Translations under genes and position numbers: made by a program
NCBI GenBank assembly: GCA_945903645.1
Contig: CAMDOM010000001.1
Location: 54,491-118,490 of the forward strand
Direction of reading: 5' to 3'
DNA: 64,000 nucleotides
Origin: Chryseobacterium gleum
GTDB taxonomy: Bacteria > Bacteroidota > Bacteroidia > UBA10329
Part shown: positions 19,645 to 29,767 of the stretch, in pieces
Layout: each line of letters opens with the position of its first letter
Numbering within the stretch: position 1 is the first letter of the stretch
The notes under the pieces: model-generated
What the model was told of the DNA's origin: nothing
The model's database searches: none
What the model saw: the letters and a program-made list of their open reading frames with translations, nothing else

Positions 19645-19766
19645 TTGGATAGTATTTGCGCTGTTTTATTTGAAAGTGATTTTAGTTATTTGCATGTTGC
19701 GATTAAGTTTATCGAAACTGTTTTCTTGAATACAAATCAAGCTTATTTTGATAAACAGTAGAAGCT

Positions 19767-21014
19767 TTAGTTTGATCTAATAGCTTCAACAGGGCTTAAT
19801 CTAGATGCTAGATATGCTGGAACTATACCAGCGATTAATCCTATAATAACAGATATTGATATACCCTTAACTATATTGGCGACAGTAAGATAGAGATTTA
19901 CATCGAAAATATAGGAGGTAATCAGTGTAAGAACATAGACTATAAGAAGCCCAGCAATCCCACCAATAAGACTGAGAAATATCGCTTCCGAAAGAAACTC
20001 TAACATAATAAACCAGTTTTTAGCCCCTAGCGATTTTTCAATTCCTATGAGGTGCGTTCTTTCCTTAACAGAAACGAACATAATATTAGCGATGCCAAAG
20101 CCTCCTACTAAAATTGAGAATCCACCAATAATTCCTCCAGCAACGTTGAGCATGGTGAATAGGCTTGACAATGATTTGGAGAGCACGCTCACTTCGTTTA
20201 ATGCGAAATTATCTTCAGCAAGGGGTTTTAATCTGCGTAGTGTTCGCATAATGCCTTGCAGTTCATCCATGAGTTGTTCGGGACCTACACCTTGTTTTCC
20301 ACGAACCATAACCATAGGTCCTGATCCATTGCCATCAACTTTTATAAGCTGTCTTGCATAATTGATGGGCATTAAGAGTTGATTGTCCAAGCTGTTTCCA
20401 AAAATGCTTTCTCCTTCAACATCAAACACGCCAATCACAGTTACTTTCCTGCCATACACTTTTACTGATTTTCCTACTGGATTTTCTTTTCCGAATAATC
20501 CTTGTGAAATAGCCATTCCTATAACACACACATTTTTACCAGAATTTGACTCAAGGAGCGTGAAATAGCGTCCTGTGGCAATTTCGAATGATTTAATTTT
20601 ATCAAAGTCGTGGGTGACGGCAACCACATTTACGTTTTCCACTACATTCGAAGAGTGTTCTACCGTTTTGCTGGCGGAGGCTTGAAAAACTACAGCTTCA
20701 GCTGCTTTACTTCTCCGCTGAATTTCTTTGAATTCGTCTAGAGTTGGTTGAGGCCGCTGCCAATATTTCCACCACGTGTAATCTGTACCAGTAGCCCAAG
20801 GCCATTTTTGCACGTAAATAGTATTATCTCCTAATGATTGCACATTCTCACGAATATTACGCTCTAAGGAGTCAACCAAAGTGAAAACAGAAATTATCGC
20901 TAATATGCCGATTGATATTCCCAATAAGGAAAGGATAGTGCGCAGTTTATTAACCACCAAAGCATTCCATGCCATCCGAATGCTTTCATTCAATAGTTTG
21001 AGATAGACGGCCAT
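19767..21014 (-). CDS. MacB/FtsX-type ABC transporter permease
   Basis: NALVVNKLRTILSLLGISIGILAIISVFT; four TM architecture; LASRLSPVEAIRSN C-terminus. Confidence 0.92.
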   Translation of the reverse strand: MAVYLKLLNESIRMAWNALVVNKLRTILSLLGISIGILAIISVFTLVDSLERNIRENVQSLGDNTIYVQKWPWATGTDYTWWKYWQRPQPTLDEFKEIQRRSKAAEAVVFQASASKTVEHSSNVVENVNVVAVTHDFDKIKSFEIATGRYFTLLESNSGKNVCVIGMAISQGLFGKENPVGKSVKVYGRKVTVIGVFDVEGESIFGNSLDNQLLMPINYARQLIKVDGNGSGPMVMVRGKQGVGPEQLMDELQGIMRTLRRLKPLAEDNFALNEVSVLSKSLSSLFTMLNVAGGIIGGFSILVGGFGIANIMFVSVKERTHLIGIEKSLGAKNWFIMLEFLSEAIFLSLIGGIAGLLIVYVLTLITSYIFDVNLYLTVANIVKGISISVIIGLIAGIVPAYLASRLSPVEAIRSN

Positions 21015-21192
21015 TAATGTTAAAAACTATGGAAGAATTAGTACGATTGCTAGGTGGTAAAGGTAGACTAAGGGAAGTGAAAGGGCTACTTTTGCAGAAA
21101 TCGAAACGACCTAAGTTTTGAGGCTTTTCTAAGACTTAGGAATGTAGGATTTTGATTCAAAAGGGTGTATTAATTTAAATTAGAAGTAGATA

Positions 21193-22704
21193 ATGAGTGG
21201 TTCCGTAGGAATTCAGAATGCTTTAATTTCTGTTTATCACAAAGAAGGTTTAGAGCCCATTTTGAAACAATTGGTGAAGTACGGAGTGGGTATTTATTCT
21301 ACTGGAGGTACACAAACCTATTTGGAGGAGCTTGGCGCAAAGGTGCTGAAGGTTGAAGACCTGACGGGTTATCCTAGCATACTAGGAGGCAGAGTTAAGA
21401 CTTTGCATCCAAAAGTGTTTGGTGGAATTTTGGCAAGACGTAACAATAATGGAGATATTGCGCAATTAGAAGAATACGCAATCCCGACTTTAGATTTGGT
21501 TATTGTTGATTTGTATCCATTCGAGGATACGGTTGCTTCTGGCGCTTCGGAAGAGGAGATTATTGAAAAGATAGATATCGGTGGTATCTCGTTAATTCGA
21601 GCTGCGGCTAAAAATTTCAAAGACGTTATAATTGTTGCGTCAAAGAATGAGTATGCAGGATTAAATCAGTTGTTAAGTGAAGGCATCAGTTCAACCCTTG
21701 ATCAGCGAAAATCTTTTGCTGCAGCTGCTTTTGGTGTTTCATCTCACTATGATTCTGCCATTCACAAGTACTTTAATGGTGGCGGATTCGCCCATCAGGA
21801 AAAAGGGACAAAAGTGTTGCGCTATGGAGAGAATCCGCATCAGCAGGGGTTTTTTCATGGAGATTTAGATGCGTTGTTTGAGCAAATTCATGGAAAGGAA
21901 CTGAGTTATAATAATTTGCTGGATGTAGACTCAGCTGTAAATCTTATTGCAGATTTTGATGAGCCAACATTTGCAATCTTAAAGCATAATAACGCCTGTG
22001 GTTTGGCTAGTAGGGCAACTTTGGAAGAGGCGTATAAAGCGGCATTTGCTGGCGATCCTGTTTCAGCTTTTGGTGGAGTTTTGGTGGCAAACAGAGAAAT
22101 TAATTCAGCTACAGCCTTGGAAATGACCGAGTTATTTTTTGAGGTTGTAATTGCTCCTTCCTATACCACGGAAGCGCTTGTTATTCTTAAGCAAAAGAAA
22201 AATCGAGTTATCCTGATTCAAAAGATTGTTGCTTTTCCCAATAGGCAATTCCGCTCTTTACTAAACGGAGTTTTGGAGCAAGATCGCGACTTAAGTACGC
22301 AGTGGAGTGGTGATTTGGAACCTGTTACTACTGAACTTCCGACTTCCAAAGAAATTGAAGACTTGATTTTTGCCAATAAATTGGTGAAGCATACCAAGTC
22401 GAATACTATTGTTCTTGCAAAGGATAAGCAATTATTGGCCAGTGGTTGCGGTATGACATCCCGAGTAGATGCACTTCAATTTGCAATAACGAAGGCAAAT
22501 GCCTTTGGATTCGATTTGAAAAATGCTGTGATGGCATCAGATGCCTTTTTCCCTTTTCCAGACTGTGTTGAAATAGCGGGAAATGTTGGCGTTCGGGCGG
22601 TGGTTCAACCGGGAGGTTCAATACGCGACAGGGATTCTATTGACTATTGTAATGCTCATGGAATGGCTATGGTAGTTACTGGAGTCAGACATTTTAAGCA
22701 TTAA
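21193..22704 (+). CDS. purH: Bifunctional AICAR formyltransferase / IMP cyclohydrolase
   Basis: ALISVYHKEGLEPILKQLVKYGVGIYSTGGT, GGRVKTLHPKVFGGIL, KVLRYGENPHQQGFF, LKHNNACGLA, SDAFFPFPD. Confidence 0.96.
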   Translation: MSGSVGIQNALISVYHKEGLEPILKQLVKYGVGIYSTGGTQTYLEELGAKVLKVEDLTGYPSILGGRVKTLHPKVFGGILARRNNNGDIAQLEEYAIPTLDLVIVDLYPFEDTVASGASEEEIIEKIDIGGISLIRAAAKNFKDVIIVASKNEYAGLNQLLSEGISSTLDQRKSFAAAAFGVSSHYDSAIHKYFNGGGFAHQEKGTKVLRYGENPHQQGFFHGDLDALFEQIHGKELSYNNLLDVDSAVNLIADFDEPTFAILKHNNACGLASRATLEEAYKAAFAGDPVSAFGGVLVANREINSATALEMTELFFEVVIAPSYTTEALVILKQKKNRVILIQKIVAFPNRQFRSLLNGVLEQDRDLSTQWSGDLEPVTTELPTSKEIEDLIFANKLVKHTKSNTIVLAKDKQLLASGCGMTSRVDALQFAITKANAFGFDLKNAVMASDAFFPFPDCVEIAGNVGVRAVVQPGGSIRDRDSIDYCNAHGMAMVVTGVRHFKH

Positions 22705-22750
22705 TTTTTGTGAAAAAAGATTATTTATTGGATGGGTCTATTAAGGCGAA

Positions 22751-22768
22751 GTCCAAGTACCTTTGGAC
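22751..22768 (+). promoter_or_regulatory. Inverted repeat overlapping a -7-like element upstream of mreB
   Basis: GTCCAA-GTACCT-TTGGAC; TACCTTTG (22758-22765) fits TAnnTTTG. Confidence 0.35.
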
Positions 22769-22806
22769 ACTAAGCATTTACTTTTTAGCAACTTTAACTC
22801 ATCGTC

Positions 22807-23832
22807 ATGGGTCTGTTTAACTTCTTCCGACAGGACATCGCCATTGACCTAGGCACGGCCAATACTCTGATTATTTTTAATGATAAAATAGTTGTGGATG
22901 AACCGTCTATTGTGGCCAGAGATATTCAAACTGGTAAAATTGTCGCCATTGGGAAAAAAGCCCAGCAAATGCATGGCAAGACACATAAGAACATTGAAAC
23001 TATTCGTCCACTTAAGGATGGCGTAATTGCCGATTTTGAGGCAGCGGAGCAAATGATAAAGGGATTTATCAAAATGATAAATCCAGGCAAACGCCATTTT
23101 TTTCCGCCTCATATTCGCATGGTTATTTGCATTCCATCTGGTATAACAGAGGTTGAAAAACGCGCGGTACGTGACTCGGCAGAACATGCTGGTGCGCGCG
23201 AACCTTATTTGATTCAAGAACCAATGGCGGCTGCTATTGGAATTGGTATTGATGTGGAAGAGCCTATGGGCAATATGATTATTGACATTGGTGGTGGAAC
23301 AAGTGAAATTGCGGTAATCGCTCTGGGTGGTATTGTTTGTGACCGTTCGATTCGTACTGCTGGTGATGATTTTACTGCTGATATCGAGGATTACATGCGT
23401 AGGCAACACAATATCTTAATTGGTGAGCGGTCTGCCGAGCGTATTAAAATTGAGGTGGGAGCAGCTATTACCGAATTGGATAACCCACCGCCTGATTATG
23501 CCGTTCATGGTCGCGATTTGATGACAGGAATTCCAAAGGAAATCACAGTTTCTTATCAAGAGGTCGCTCACGCTTTGGATAAGTCGATAACCAAAATTGA
23601 AACAGCTATTTTGAATGCGCTAGAGATGACCCCACCCGAACTTTCGGCTGACATTTACCGCACAGGTTTGTATCTCGCAGGAGGTGGTTCTATGCTTCGC
23701 GGTTTGGACAAACGCATAAGCCTAAAAACCAAGTTACCTGTTCATATTGCTGAAGACCCATTGCGTGCAGTGGCGCGCGGTACTGGTATTGCACTTAAAA
23801 ATGTAGACCGCTTCCCATTCTTGATGAAGTAA
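22807..23832 (+). CDS. mreB: Rod shape-determining protein MreB
   Basis: FRQDIAIDLGTANTLIIFNDKIVVDEPSIVA; QEPMAAAIGIGIDVEEPMGNMIIDIGGGTSEIAVI. Confidence 0.97.
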   Translation: MGLFNFFRQDIAIDLGTANTLIIFNDKIVVDEPSIVARDIQTGKIVAIGKKAQQMHGKTHKNIETIRPLKDGVIADFEAAEQMIKGFIKMINPGKRHFFPPHIRMVICIPSGITEVEKRAVRDSAEHAGAREPYLIQEPMAAAIGIGIDVEEPMGNMIIDIGGGTSEIAVIALGGIVCDRSIRTAGDDFTADIEDYMRRQHNILIGERSAERIKIEVGAAITELDNPPPDYAVHGRDLMTGIPKEITVSYQEVAHALDKSITKIETAILNALEMTPPELSADIYRTGLYLAGGGSMLRGLDKRISLKTKLPVHIAEDPLRAVARGTGIALKNVDRFPFLMK

Positions 23833-23860
23833 TAAGTATCAATACTGGAATTGAAATTTA

Positions 23861-23895
23861 AAGGCCGCTCTGATACCAATCAGACCGGCCTTTTA
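23861..23895 (+). terminator. Rho-independent terminator after mreB
   Basis: ggccgctctgat-acca-atcagaccggcc followed by T-rich tail. Confidence 0.75.
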
Positions 23896-23932
23896 TTTTA
23901 GGGTAATGTGAAAGTCTAAGATTTTGAAAATA

Positions 23933-23957
23933 GAAAAGGCTCCCGAGAGAGCCTTTT
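23933..23957 (-). terminator. Terminator hairpin at 3' end of the minus-strand T9SS-cargo gene
   Basis: aaaaggctc-ccgaga-gagcctttt symmetrical hairpin. Confidence 0.65.
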
Positions 23958-23979
23958 CCGATTGATATGAATAGAGGAC

Positions 23980-24777
23980 TTAGTTCCGAACTACACGCTG
24001 AACACCAAGAGTAACCCCATCTTTTTGAAATTCCAAAAGATAGATTCCAGAAGGAATTTCAGTTAAAGAGATATTCATGCGTTGTAATCCATTGGTTGAA
24101 ATAGATTTCACCACCTGACCAAGTGTGTTGCGAAGCGTTATGCCATCAAGTGCATCTGCAGTTCCAAGATTAACGTTGATGTCGCCAACTGTTGGATTCG
24201 GGTATACTGAAACACCTTTCTCTACCAACCAATCAGAACCAATACTTTGTGGATTGCTTTCGATGGCTGCGTTAACTGTATTAATCATCTCATTCAAATT
24301 CTGATTCCAAATGTCGGCAGTAATCTCACGGTCTCCCGGGCGAATTACATTAATGGTTGGAAAACCTAACGGCCAATAAACGTTTCCATTCAAAGTAAGA
24401 GGAGCTTCATTTACGATGGGATGGTTAGTACCAGTAATCCAATCGCCTTGAGTTTGATTTCCAGTACCTTCTAAATCAGCCATAGTTGTTGTCGCGTCAG
24501 CCTCATAAAAAATAACGCGAATTTCATTTGTTCCGTTTGGGCCTTTTTGGGTGTTCAAATCATTGAGGTAATCTTGGTTGTGTACTCCCCAGCAAGTGCC
24601 GCACCACGTGGCTGAAGCATCAAGCACAACTACATAACCAGCGTCAAGAATTTCATACAAATGGTGCGTGTTTCCTTCAATGTCAGTAACAGTGAAATCA
24701 TGGGCAGTTCCAAGTTGAGAAAAGCCAGTATTAGCCGAAAGCATAGCGGCCGAAATAAAGAGTAATGATTTTTTCAT
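23980..24777 (-). CDS. Secreted thioredoxin-like protein with T9SS type A sorting domain
   Basis: Start reassigned to ATG 24777 (MKKSLLFISAAML signal peptide); SATWCGTCW redox motif; C-terminal VYPNPTVGDINVNLG..GIYLLEF.. sorting domain. Confidence 0.88.
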   Translation of the reverse strand: MKKSLLFISAAMLSANTGFSQLGTAHDFTVTDIEGNTHHLYEILDAGYVVVLDASATWCGTCWGVHNQDYLNDLNTQKGPNGTNEIRVIFYEADATTTMADLEGTGNQTQGDWITGTNHPIVNEAPLTLNGNVYWPLGFPTINVIRPGDREITADIWNQNLNEMINTVNAAIESNPQSIGSDWLVEKGVSVYPNPTVGDINVNLGTADALDGITLRNTLGQVVKSISTNGLQRMNISLTEIPSGIYLLEFQKDGVTLGVQRVVRN

Positions 24778-24804
24778 GTGAGTTAGGTTATGGTTAACAA
24801 GTCT

Positions 24805-24812
24805 CAAATGTA
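24805..24812 (-). promoter_or_regulatory. Candidate -7 element TACATTTG for the minus-strand redoxin gene
   Basis: Plus-strand CAAATGTA, exact reverse complement of a TAnnTTTG match, 28 bp upstream of ATG 24777. Confidence 0.35.
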
Positions 24813-24906
24813 AATGATGATTTTCGTAGAGAGATCACCATTGTTAAGATAATTTTGCCAAACGTCTAATCGCCACCGTTTTTACCGATAATTCTACAAT
24901 TTTCTC

Positions 24907-26436
24907 ATGCAAGAGACCATTTTGATACTTGATTTTGGTTCACAATACACGCAACTTATTGCCAGAAGAGTGCGTGAACTAAATGTTTATTGTGAAATTC
25001 ATCCATTCAATAAACCACCGCAATTGGGTGCGCATATCAAAGGTGTAATCCTTTCTGGTAGTCCATGTTCTGTTCGCGATGCAAATGCGCTTATTCCAGA
25101 TTTGAGTGCTATTCGTGGAAAATTGCCTCTTTTGGGTGTTTGCTACGGAGCGCAATATTTGGCATTTGCAAATGGAGGAAATGTGGAGCCGTCCAACACC
25201 AGAGAATATGGTCGTTCTGAGCTCAATTTTGTGAATCACGATAATCGTTTGCTCAAAGGTGTGCCAACCAGTTCGCAAGTATGGATGTCGCATGGAGATA
25301 CCATCACAGCATTGCCAGCTAACGCATCAATTATTGGAAGTACAACGGACGTGAAAGTTGCTGCATTTCAGTTTCAAAATGAAGAGACCTATGGCATTCA
25401 GTTCCATCCTGAGGTGACCCATTCCGTTGATGGATTAACTCTCTTACGCAATTTTGTTGTTGGAATTTGTGGGTGCAAACAAGACCATACACCCGATTCA
25501 TTCATAGAAAGCACTGTTTCGCAATTGAAACAAGAACTTGGGAATGATCGCGTTGTTCTAGGTCTCTCTGGCGGAGTGGATAGCAGTGTGGCAGCTATGT
25601 TGCTTGCCAAAGCTATTGGAACTAACCTCTACTGCATTTTTGTGGATAATGGGTTACTCCGTAAAAATGAGTTTGAAACGGTTTTGGAAACGTATCAAGG
25701 TCTTGGTTTGAATGTGAAAGGAGTAGATGCGAAAAAGCACTTTCTTGATGAGTTGAAAGGAGAATCGGATCCAGAAACTAAGCGAAAAATTATTGGCCGC
25801 GTGTTTATCGAAGTTTTTGACCGCGAAGCACATGGCATTCAAGATGTGAAATGGTTAGCGCAAGGCACCATTTATCCCGACATCATTGAGTCGGTATCGG
25901 TGAAAGGCCCTTCGGCAACAATAAAGAGCCACCATAATGTAGGTGGATTGCCCGATTTCATGAAATTGAAAGTGGTGGAGCCATTAAAAACGTTGTTTAA
26001 AGATGAAGTTCGTGAAGTAGGCAAACATCTTGGATTGCCAGATCGTTTGTTGGGAAGGCATCCGTTTCCTGGACCTGGCCTTGCTATTCGAATTTTGGGG
26101 GACATCACCGAGGAAAAAGTTCGCATTTTGCAAGAAGTGGATCACATTTTCATTTCCGCGTTGCGCGAATTTGATTTGTATGACTCGGTGTGGCAGGCAG
26201 GAGCGATTTTCCTTCCTGTGAATAGCGTGGGCGTTATGGGTGACGAGCGTACCTATGAAAATGCCGTTTGTCTTCGCGCTGTTTCTTCTCGCGATGGAAT
26301 GACGGCCGATTGGTGTCACTTACCCTATGAGTTTCTCGGAACCGTCAGCAATCGTATCATCAATAAGGTGAAAGGAATCAATCGGGTGGTGTATGATATT
26401 TCATCAAAACCGCCAGCTACTATCGAGTGGGAATAA
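24907..26436 (+). CDS. guaA: GMP synthase (glutamine-hydrolysing)
   Basis: [73 protein letters not shown]. Confidence 0.97.
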   Translation: MQETILILDFGSQYTQLIARRVRELNVYCEIHPFNKPPQLGAHIKGVILSGSPCSVRDANALIPDLSAIRGKLPLLGVCYGAQYLAFANGGNVEPSNTREYGRSELNFVNHDNRLLKGVPTSSQVWMSHGDTITALPANASIIGSTTDVKVAAFQFQNEETYGIQFHPEVTHSVDGLTLLRNFVVGICGCKQDHTPDSFIESTVSQLKQELGNDRVVLGLSGGVDSSVAAMLLAKAIGTNLYCIFVDNGLLRKNEFETVLETYQGLGLNVKGVDAKKHFLDELKGESDPETKRKIIGRVFIEVFDREAHGIQDVKWLAQGTIYPDIIESVSVKGPSATIKSHHNVGGLPDFMKLKVVEPLKTLFKDEVREVGKHLGLPDRLLGRHPFPGPGLAIRILGDITEEKVRILQEVDHIFISALREFDLYDSVWQAGAIFLPVNSVGVMGDERTYENAVCLRAVSSRDGMTADWCHLPYEFLGTVSNRIINKVKGINRVVYDISSKPPATIEWE

Positions 26437-26523
26437 TAGTTGTAACTCTGATTGTCGCTCAATCTCGAAACATTACCTTCAACCACTGATTTAGAGCGTT
26501 TAAATGTTCTGAATTCCAACAGA

Positions 26524-28158
26524 ATGAGGAAAATACTATATTTTTTCTTGTGCATTCTTCCCTTCGCTACATTGGCCCAAGATGGAACAGTGCTGCGTTC
26601 AGATAGCCTCGTTCGAGTAGATGGGGAGGGCTTCCTGATTCATCAAATTGCCCCAAAACAAACGCTCTTTTCAATTGCTAAGGAGTATGGTATGACGTTG
26701 AGCCGATTGGTTTTTAGCAATCCAGGCGTTTTGGAAGGAATACAACCGGGTCAGTTTATACGAATTCCAAAAACCTACTTGGATGAAAATCTGAATGTAA
26801 AACCTGCAGAATCGTTGCAGGCTGATGGTGAATATGTGCTGTATGAAGTGCCATCAAAAATGACGCTTTATTCGGTAGCCAAAGAGCATAACACTACCGT
26901 AACTGCTTTGATGGATGCCAATCCTACATTGGTTGATGGATTGAAAGTAGGAAGTACAATCCGTATTCCTGTGGCTCGTCTTATTTCTCCCGAACAAAAA
27001 GGCGGTATGGATATGGAACGCAGAGAAACGCAAGTAATTTCTGAGCCTGCTAAAATTCGCCCTTTGGCTTCTGGCGCTTTTAATGTGAGCGTGTTATTGG
27101 ATTTCTATTTGAATGAGAACGATTCGCTATTCAATGGACAACAGCAACGCAAGCCAGAAGTATATAGCCGTTCGGAAATGGCGCTTCAATTTTATGAAGG
27201 CTTGCTCATTGCGGTAGATTCTATTCGTGTTTTGGGCATTGATGTACGCCTTCGTGTTTTTGACACGCAAAACAGTGAAACTCGGGTTCAAAGCATTATT
27301 GAAAAAGGCGATTTGAAAGGCTCAGACCTAATTGTGGGACCTTTTTACAGCGGTACCTTCAAGGTTGTATCGGCCTACGCAAAAGAGTTGGGTGTTCCAT
27401 TGGTTTCTCCAACCATACAAGGAAGTCAGATTATTCAGGATAATCCTGCAGTATTCAAGATAATCCCAACGGAGGAACAAATGATGGTGGCATTGGGAAA
27501 GTACCTTTCAAAATTGAAGGGCACTAATAATGTAGTTATGCATTATGGCAAGCCAGAGGAGCAAGCCTTAATGTGGCGTTTTCGCAAGGGCTTAGACGCT
27601 GGTAATCCTGGAAATCGTCCTTCGTTTCCAAGTGTAGATGCGAGCAAAGGTTTGCGCGATTCAGTCTTTCACCGGCTATCATCCACATTGCCAAACCATC
27701 TCGTTATTCTCACCAAACAAGAGGCTCGTGTCGCATCGTTAGCACGAACTGTAAGTACGTGGGGCGAAAAAATGAATATCACGGTCTATGGTCTTTCGGA
27801 CTGGCCAGACTTCCGAAATGTGGAGATGGATTATTTCGATAAAATGAAATTGCATGTGCCCGAGCCCTTCCGAGTGGACTATGAAGACGAAGCAACACAA
27901 CGCTTCATTCTAGAATTTAGAAACCGTTATGCAACTGAGCCGAATACCTTTGCCTATCGCGGTTTTGATATTGGAATTCATTTCTTGCGCGCCTTGCCGG
28001 GAATTCGAAAAGAAGGTGCAGCTCACATGCTTAAGGTGAAAGACCGTGGTTTGCAATCCGATTTTGATTGGAAACAAGAATCGGGTCAAGGTTTCGAAAA
28101 CGGAAGCCCACGCATTGTGAATTATACAGGGCTTAAAGCAACATTCGAGCGGCCGTGA
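26524..28158 (+). CDS. LysM-domain protein with periplasmic-binding-protein-like C-terminal domain
   Basis: Start reassigned to ATG 26524 (MRKILYFFLCILPFATLAQ signal); two LysM repeats (KQTLFSIAKEYGMTLSRLVFSNPGV, KMTLYSVAKEHNTTVTALMDANP). Confidence 0.85.
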   Translation: MRKILYFFLCILPFATLAQDGTVLRSDSLVRVDGEGFLIHQIAPKQTLFSIAKEYGMTLSRLVFSNPGVLEGIQPGQFIRIPKTYLDENLNVKPAESLQADGEYVLYEVPSKMTLYSVAKEHNTTVTALMDANPTLVDGLKVGSTIRIPVARLISPEQKGGMDMERRETQVISEPAKIRPLASGAFNVSVLLDFYLNENDSLFNGQQQRKPEVYSRSEMALQFYEGLLIAVDSIRVLGIDVRLRVFDTQNSETRVQSIIEKGDLKGSDLIVGPFYSGTFKVVSAYAKELGVPLVSPTIQGSQIIQDNPAVFKIIPTEEQMMVALGKYLSKLKGTNNVVMHYGKPEEQALMWRFRKGLDAGNPGNRPSFPSVDASKGLRDSVFHRLSSTLPNHLVILTKQEARVASLARTVSTWGEKMNITVYGLSDWPDFRNVEMDYFDKMKLHVPEPFRVDYEDEATQRFILEFRNRYATEPNTFAYRGFDIGIHFLRALPGIRKEGAAHMLKVKDRGLQSDFDWKQESGQGFENGSPRIVNYTGLKATFERP

Positions 28159-29054
28159 GTTGTACAAAGCAGGAGATAATTGACGGTTTTCGGGCGCTTC
28201 AACTCCGAATAACCAATCAATTGGAAGCAGAAGATGGTTTAGGTCAATTTCGTGAAGATGCATGGGAGCGGCCCGGTGGTGGTGGTGGTTTTTCGCGCAT
28301 TATGGAAGCTGGAGCTGTAATAGAGAAAGGAGGTGTGAATTTCTCGGCAGTTCATGGTCATCTTCCCGAAAATGTCACCAAGGCTTTAGGTGTGGCAGAT
28401 GCAGCTTTTTTGGCCACAGGAGTAAGCATTGTAATCCATCCTAATAGCCCGCTGGTTCCTATTATCCACATGAATGTGCGCTATTTCGAAATGGAAAATG
28501 GCACGTGGTGGTTTGGTGGCGGCATCGACCTTACACCGCATTATGTGGTAGAGGCTGATGCCAAATTCTTTCATGTGGCATTAAAAGCCACTTGTGATAG
28601 GACGGACGCTTCGTTTTACCCAAAATTCAAGCAATGGGCAGATGATTATTTCTATATTAAACATCGCAAGGAAACCCGCGGAATTGGCGGTATTTTCTTC
28701 GATAGATTAAACAGTGATAGCGGCCAAACCAAGCAGCAATTATGGAATTTTGTGCTGGCTGTTGGTGATACATTTGCCCCAACGTATCGGGTCTTGATGG
28801 CACGCCATAAAGAAGAAATGTTTACCGATGCGCAACGCCAATGGCAGTTATTGCGTAGAGGTCGTTATGTGGAATTCAATTTGGTTTACGACAAAGGCAC
28901 CAAGTTTGGACTTGATACGGATGGTCGCATTGAGAGCATTTTGATGAGTTTGCCAACTCTTGCTTCATGGGTATACGACCATAAAGTAGAACCAAATTCA
29001 GAAGAAGAAAAGACTTTAGGTCTGTTACGAAAAGGAGTGAATTGGGTTGAATAG
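28155..29054 (+). CDS. hemF: Oxygen-dependent coproporphyrinogen III oxidase
   Basis: WERPGGGGGFSRIMEAGAVIEKGGVNFSAVHG; WWFGGGIDLTPHYV; YVEFNLVYDKGTKFGLDTDGRIESILMSLP; GTG start overlapping previous stop. Confidence 0.97.
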   Translation: MSCTKQEIIDGFRALQLRITNQLEAEDGLGQFREDAWERPGGGGGFSRIMEAGAVIEKGGVNFSAVHGHLPENVTKALGVADAAFLATGVSIVIHPNSPLVPIIHMNVRYFEMENGTWWFGGGIDLTPHYVVEADAKFFHVALKATCDRTDASFYPKFKQWADDYFYIKHRKETRGIGGIFFDRLNSDSGQTKQQLWNFVLAVGDTFAPTYRVLMARHKEEMFTDAQRQWQLLRRGRYVEFNLVYDKGTKFGLDTDGRIESILMSLPTLASWVYDHKVEPNSEEEKTLGLLRKGVNWVE

Positions 29055-29083
29055 AATCCCCTAACAGGAGCAATCTATTTCAA

Positions 29084-29767
29084 TCACATCCTGATTATTT
29101 TACCGTCTTCCATTTCTATTATTCGATTGGTTCGGGCTGCAAATTCATTGTCGTGGGTTACAATCAAAAGCGATTGACCAAACTCCTGTGCCAATTGCTG
29201 AAATATACCGAATACAATATCACTATTCTTTTTGTCGAGATTGCCTGTGGGTTCATCACCCATAATTATTAGGGGATCATTGATTAAGGCACGGGCAATG
29301 GCTACCCGTTGCTTCTGCCCGCCAGACAGTTGATTGGGAGTTTTTCGAGCCTCACTATCAATTCCTAAAAGTTTGAGTTTTTCCATTGCCCTATGCTCTA
29401 CTTCTTTCGCGCTGTATTTCCCCAGTTTTAGACCAGGAAGCATCACATTTCTCAGAACCGAAAACTCGTTGAGGAGATAATGGAACTGAAATACAAATCC
29501 AATTTTCTCGTTGCGCACACGTGCCAATTCACCTTCCTTTTTGCCTTTCATGCTAATGCCATCTATGAACAATTCACCATCATAGTCGGTATCCATGGTA
29601 GATAAAATATAGAGCAAGGTCGACTTTCCGCAACCTGATTTCCCAATCACCGATACAAACTCGCCTTTGTGTATAGCGAAGTTTATGTCCTTAAGAACTT
29701 GCACCGTTACAGGGTCGTGAAAAGACTTCGAAACCTGAACAGCTTCCAATACTTTGCCTTCCATCAT
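29084..29767 (-). CDS. ABC transporter ATP-binding protein (LolD/MacB-like)
   Basis: Walker [29 protein letters not shown], Walker [13 protein letters not shown]. Confidence 0.95.
   Translation of the reverse strand: MMEGKVLEAVQVSKSFHDPVTVQVLKDINFAIHKGEFVSVIGKSGCGKSTLLYILSTMDTDYDGELFIDGISMKGKKEGELARVRNEKIGFVFQFHYLLNEFSVLRNVMLPGLKLGKYSAKEVEHRAMEKLKLLGIDSEARKTPNQLSGGQKQRVAIARALINDPLIIMGDEPTGNLDKKNSDIVFGIFQQLAQEFGQSLLIVTHDNEFAARTNRIIEMEDGKIIRM

Noticed and set aside
22849-23409. 186-aa minus-strand ORF opposite mreB
   Set aside because: Antisense to highly conserved mreB; Asn/His-rich shadow translation
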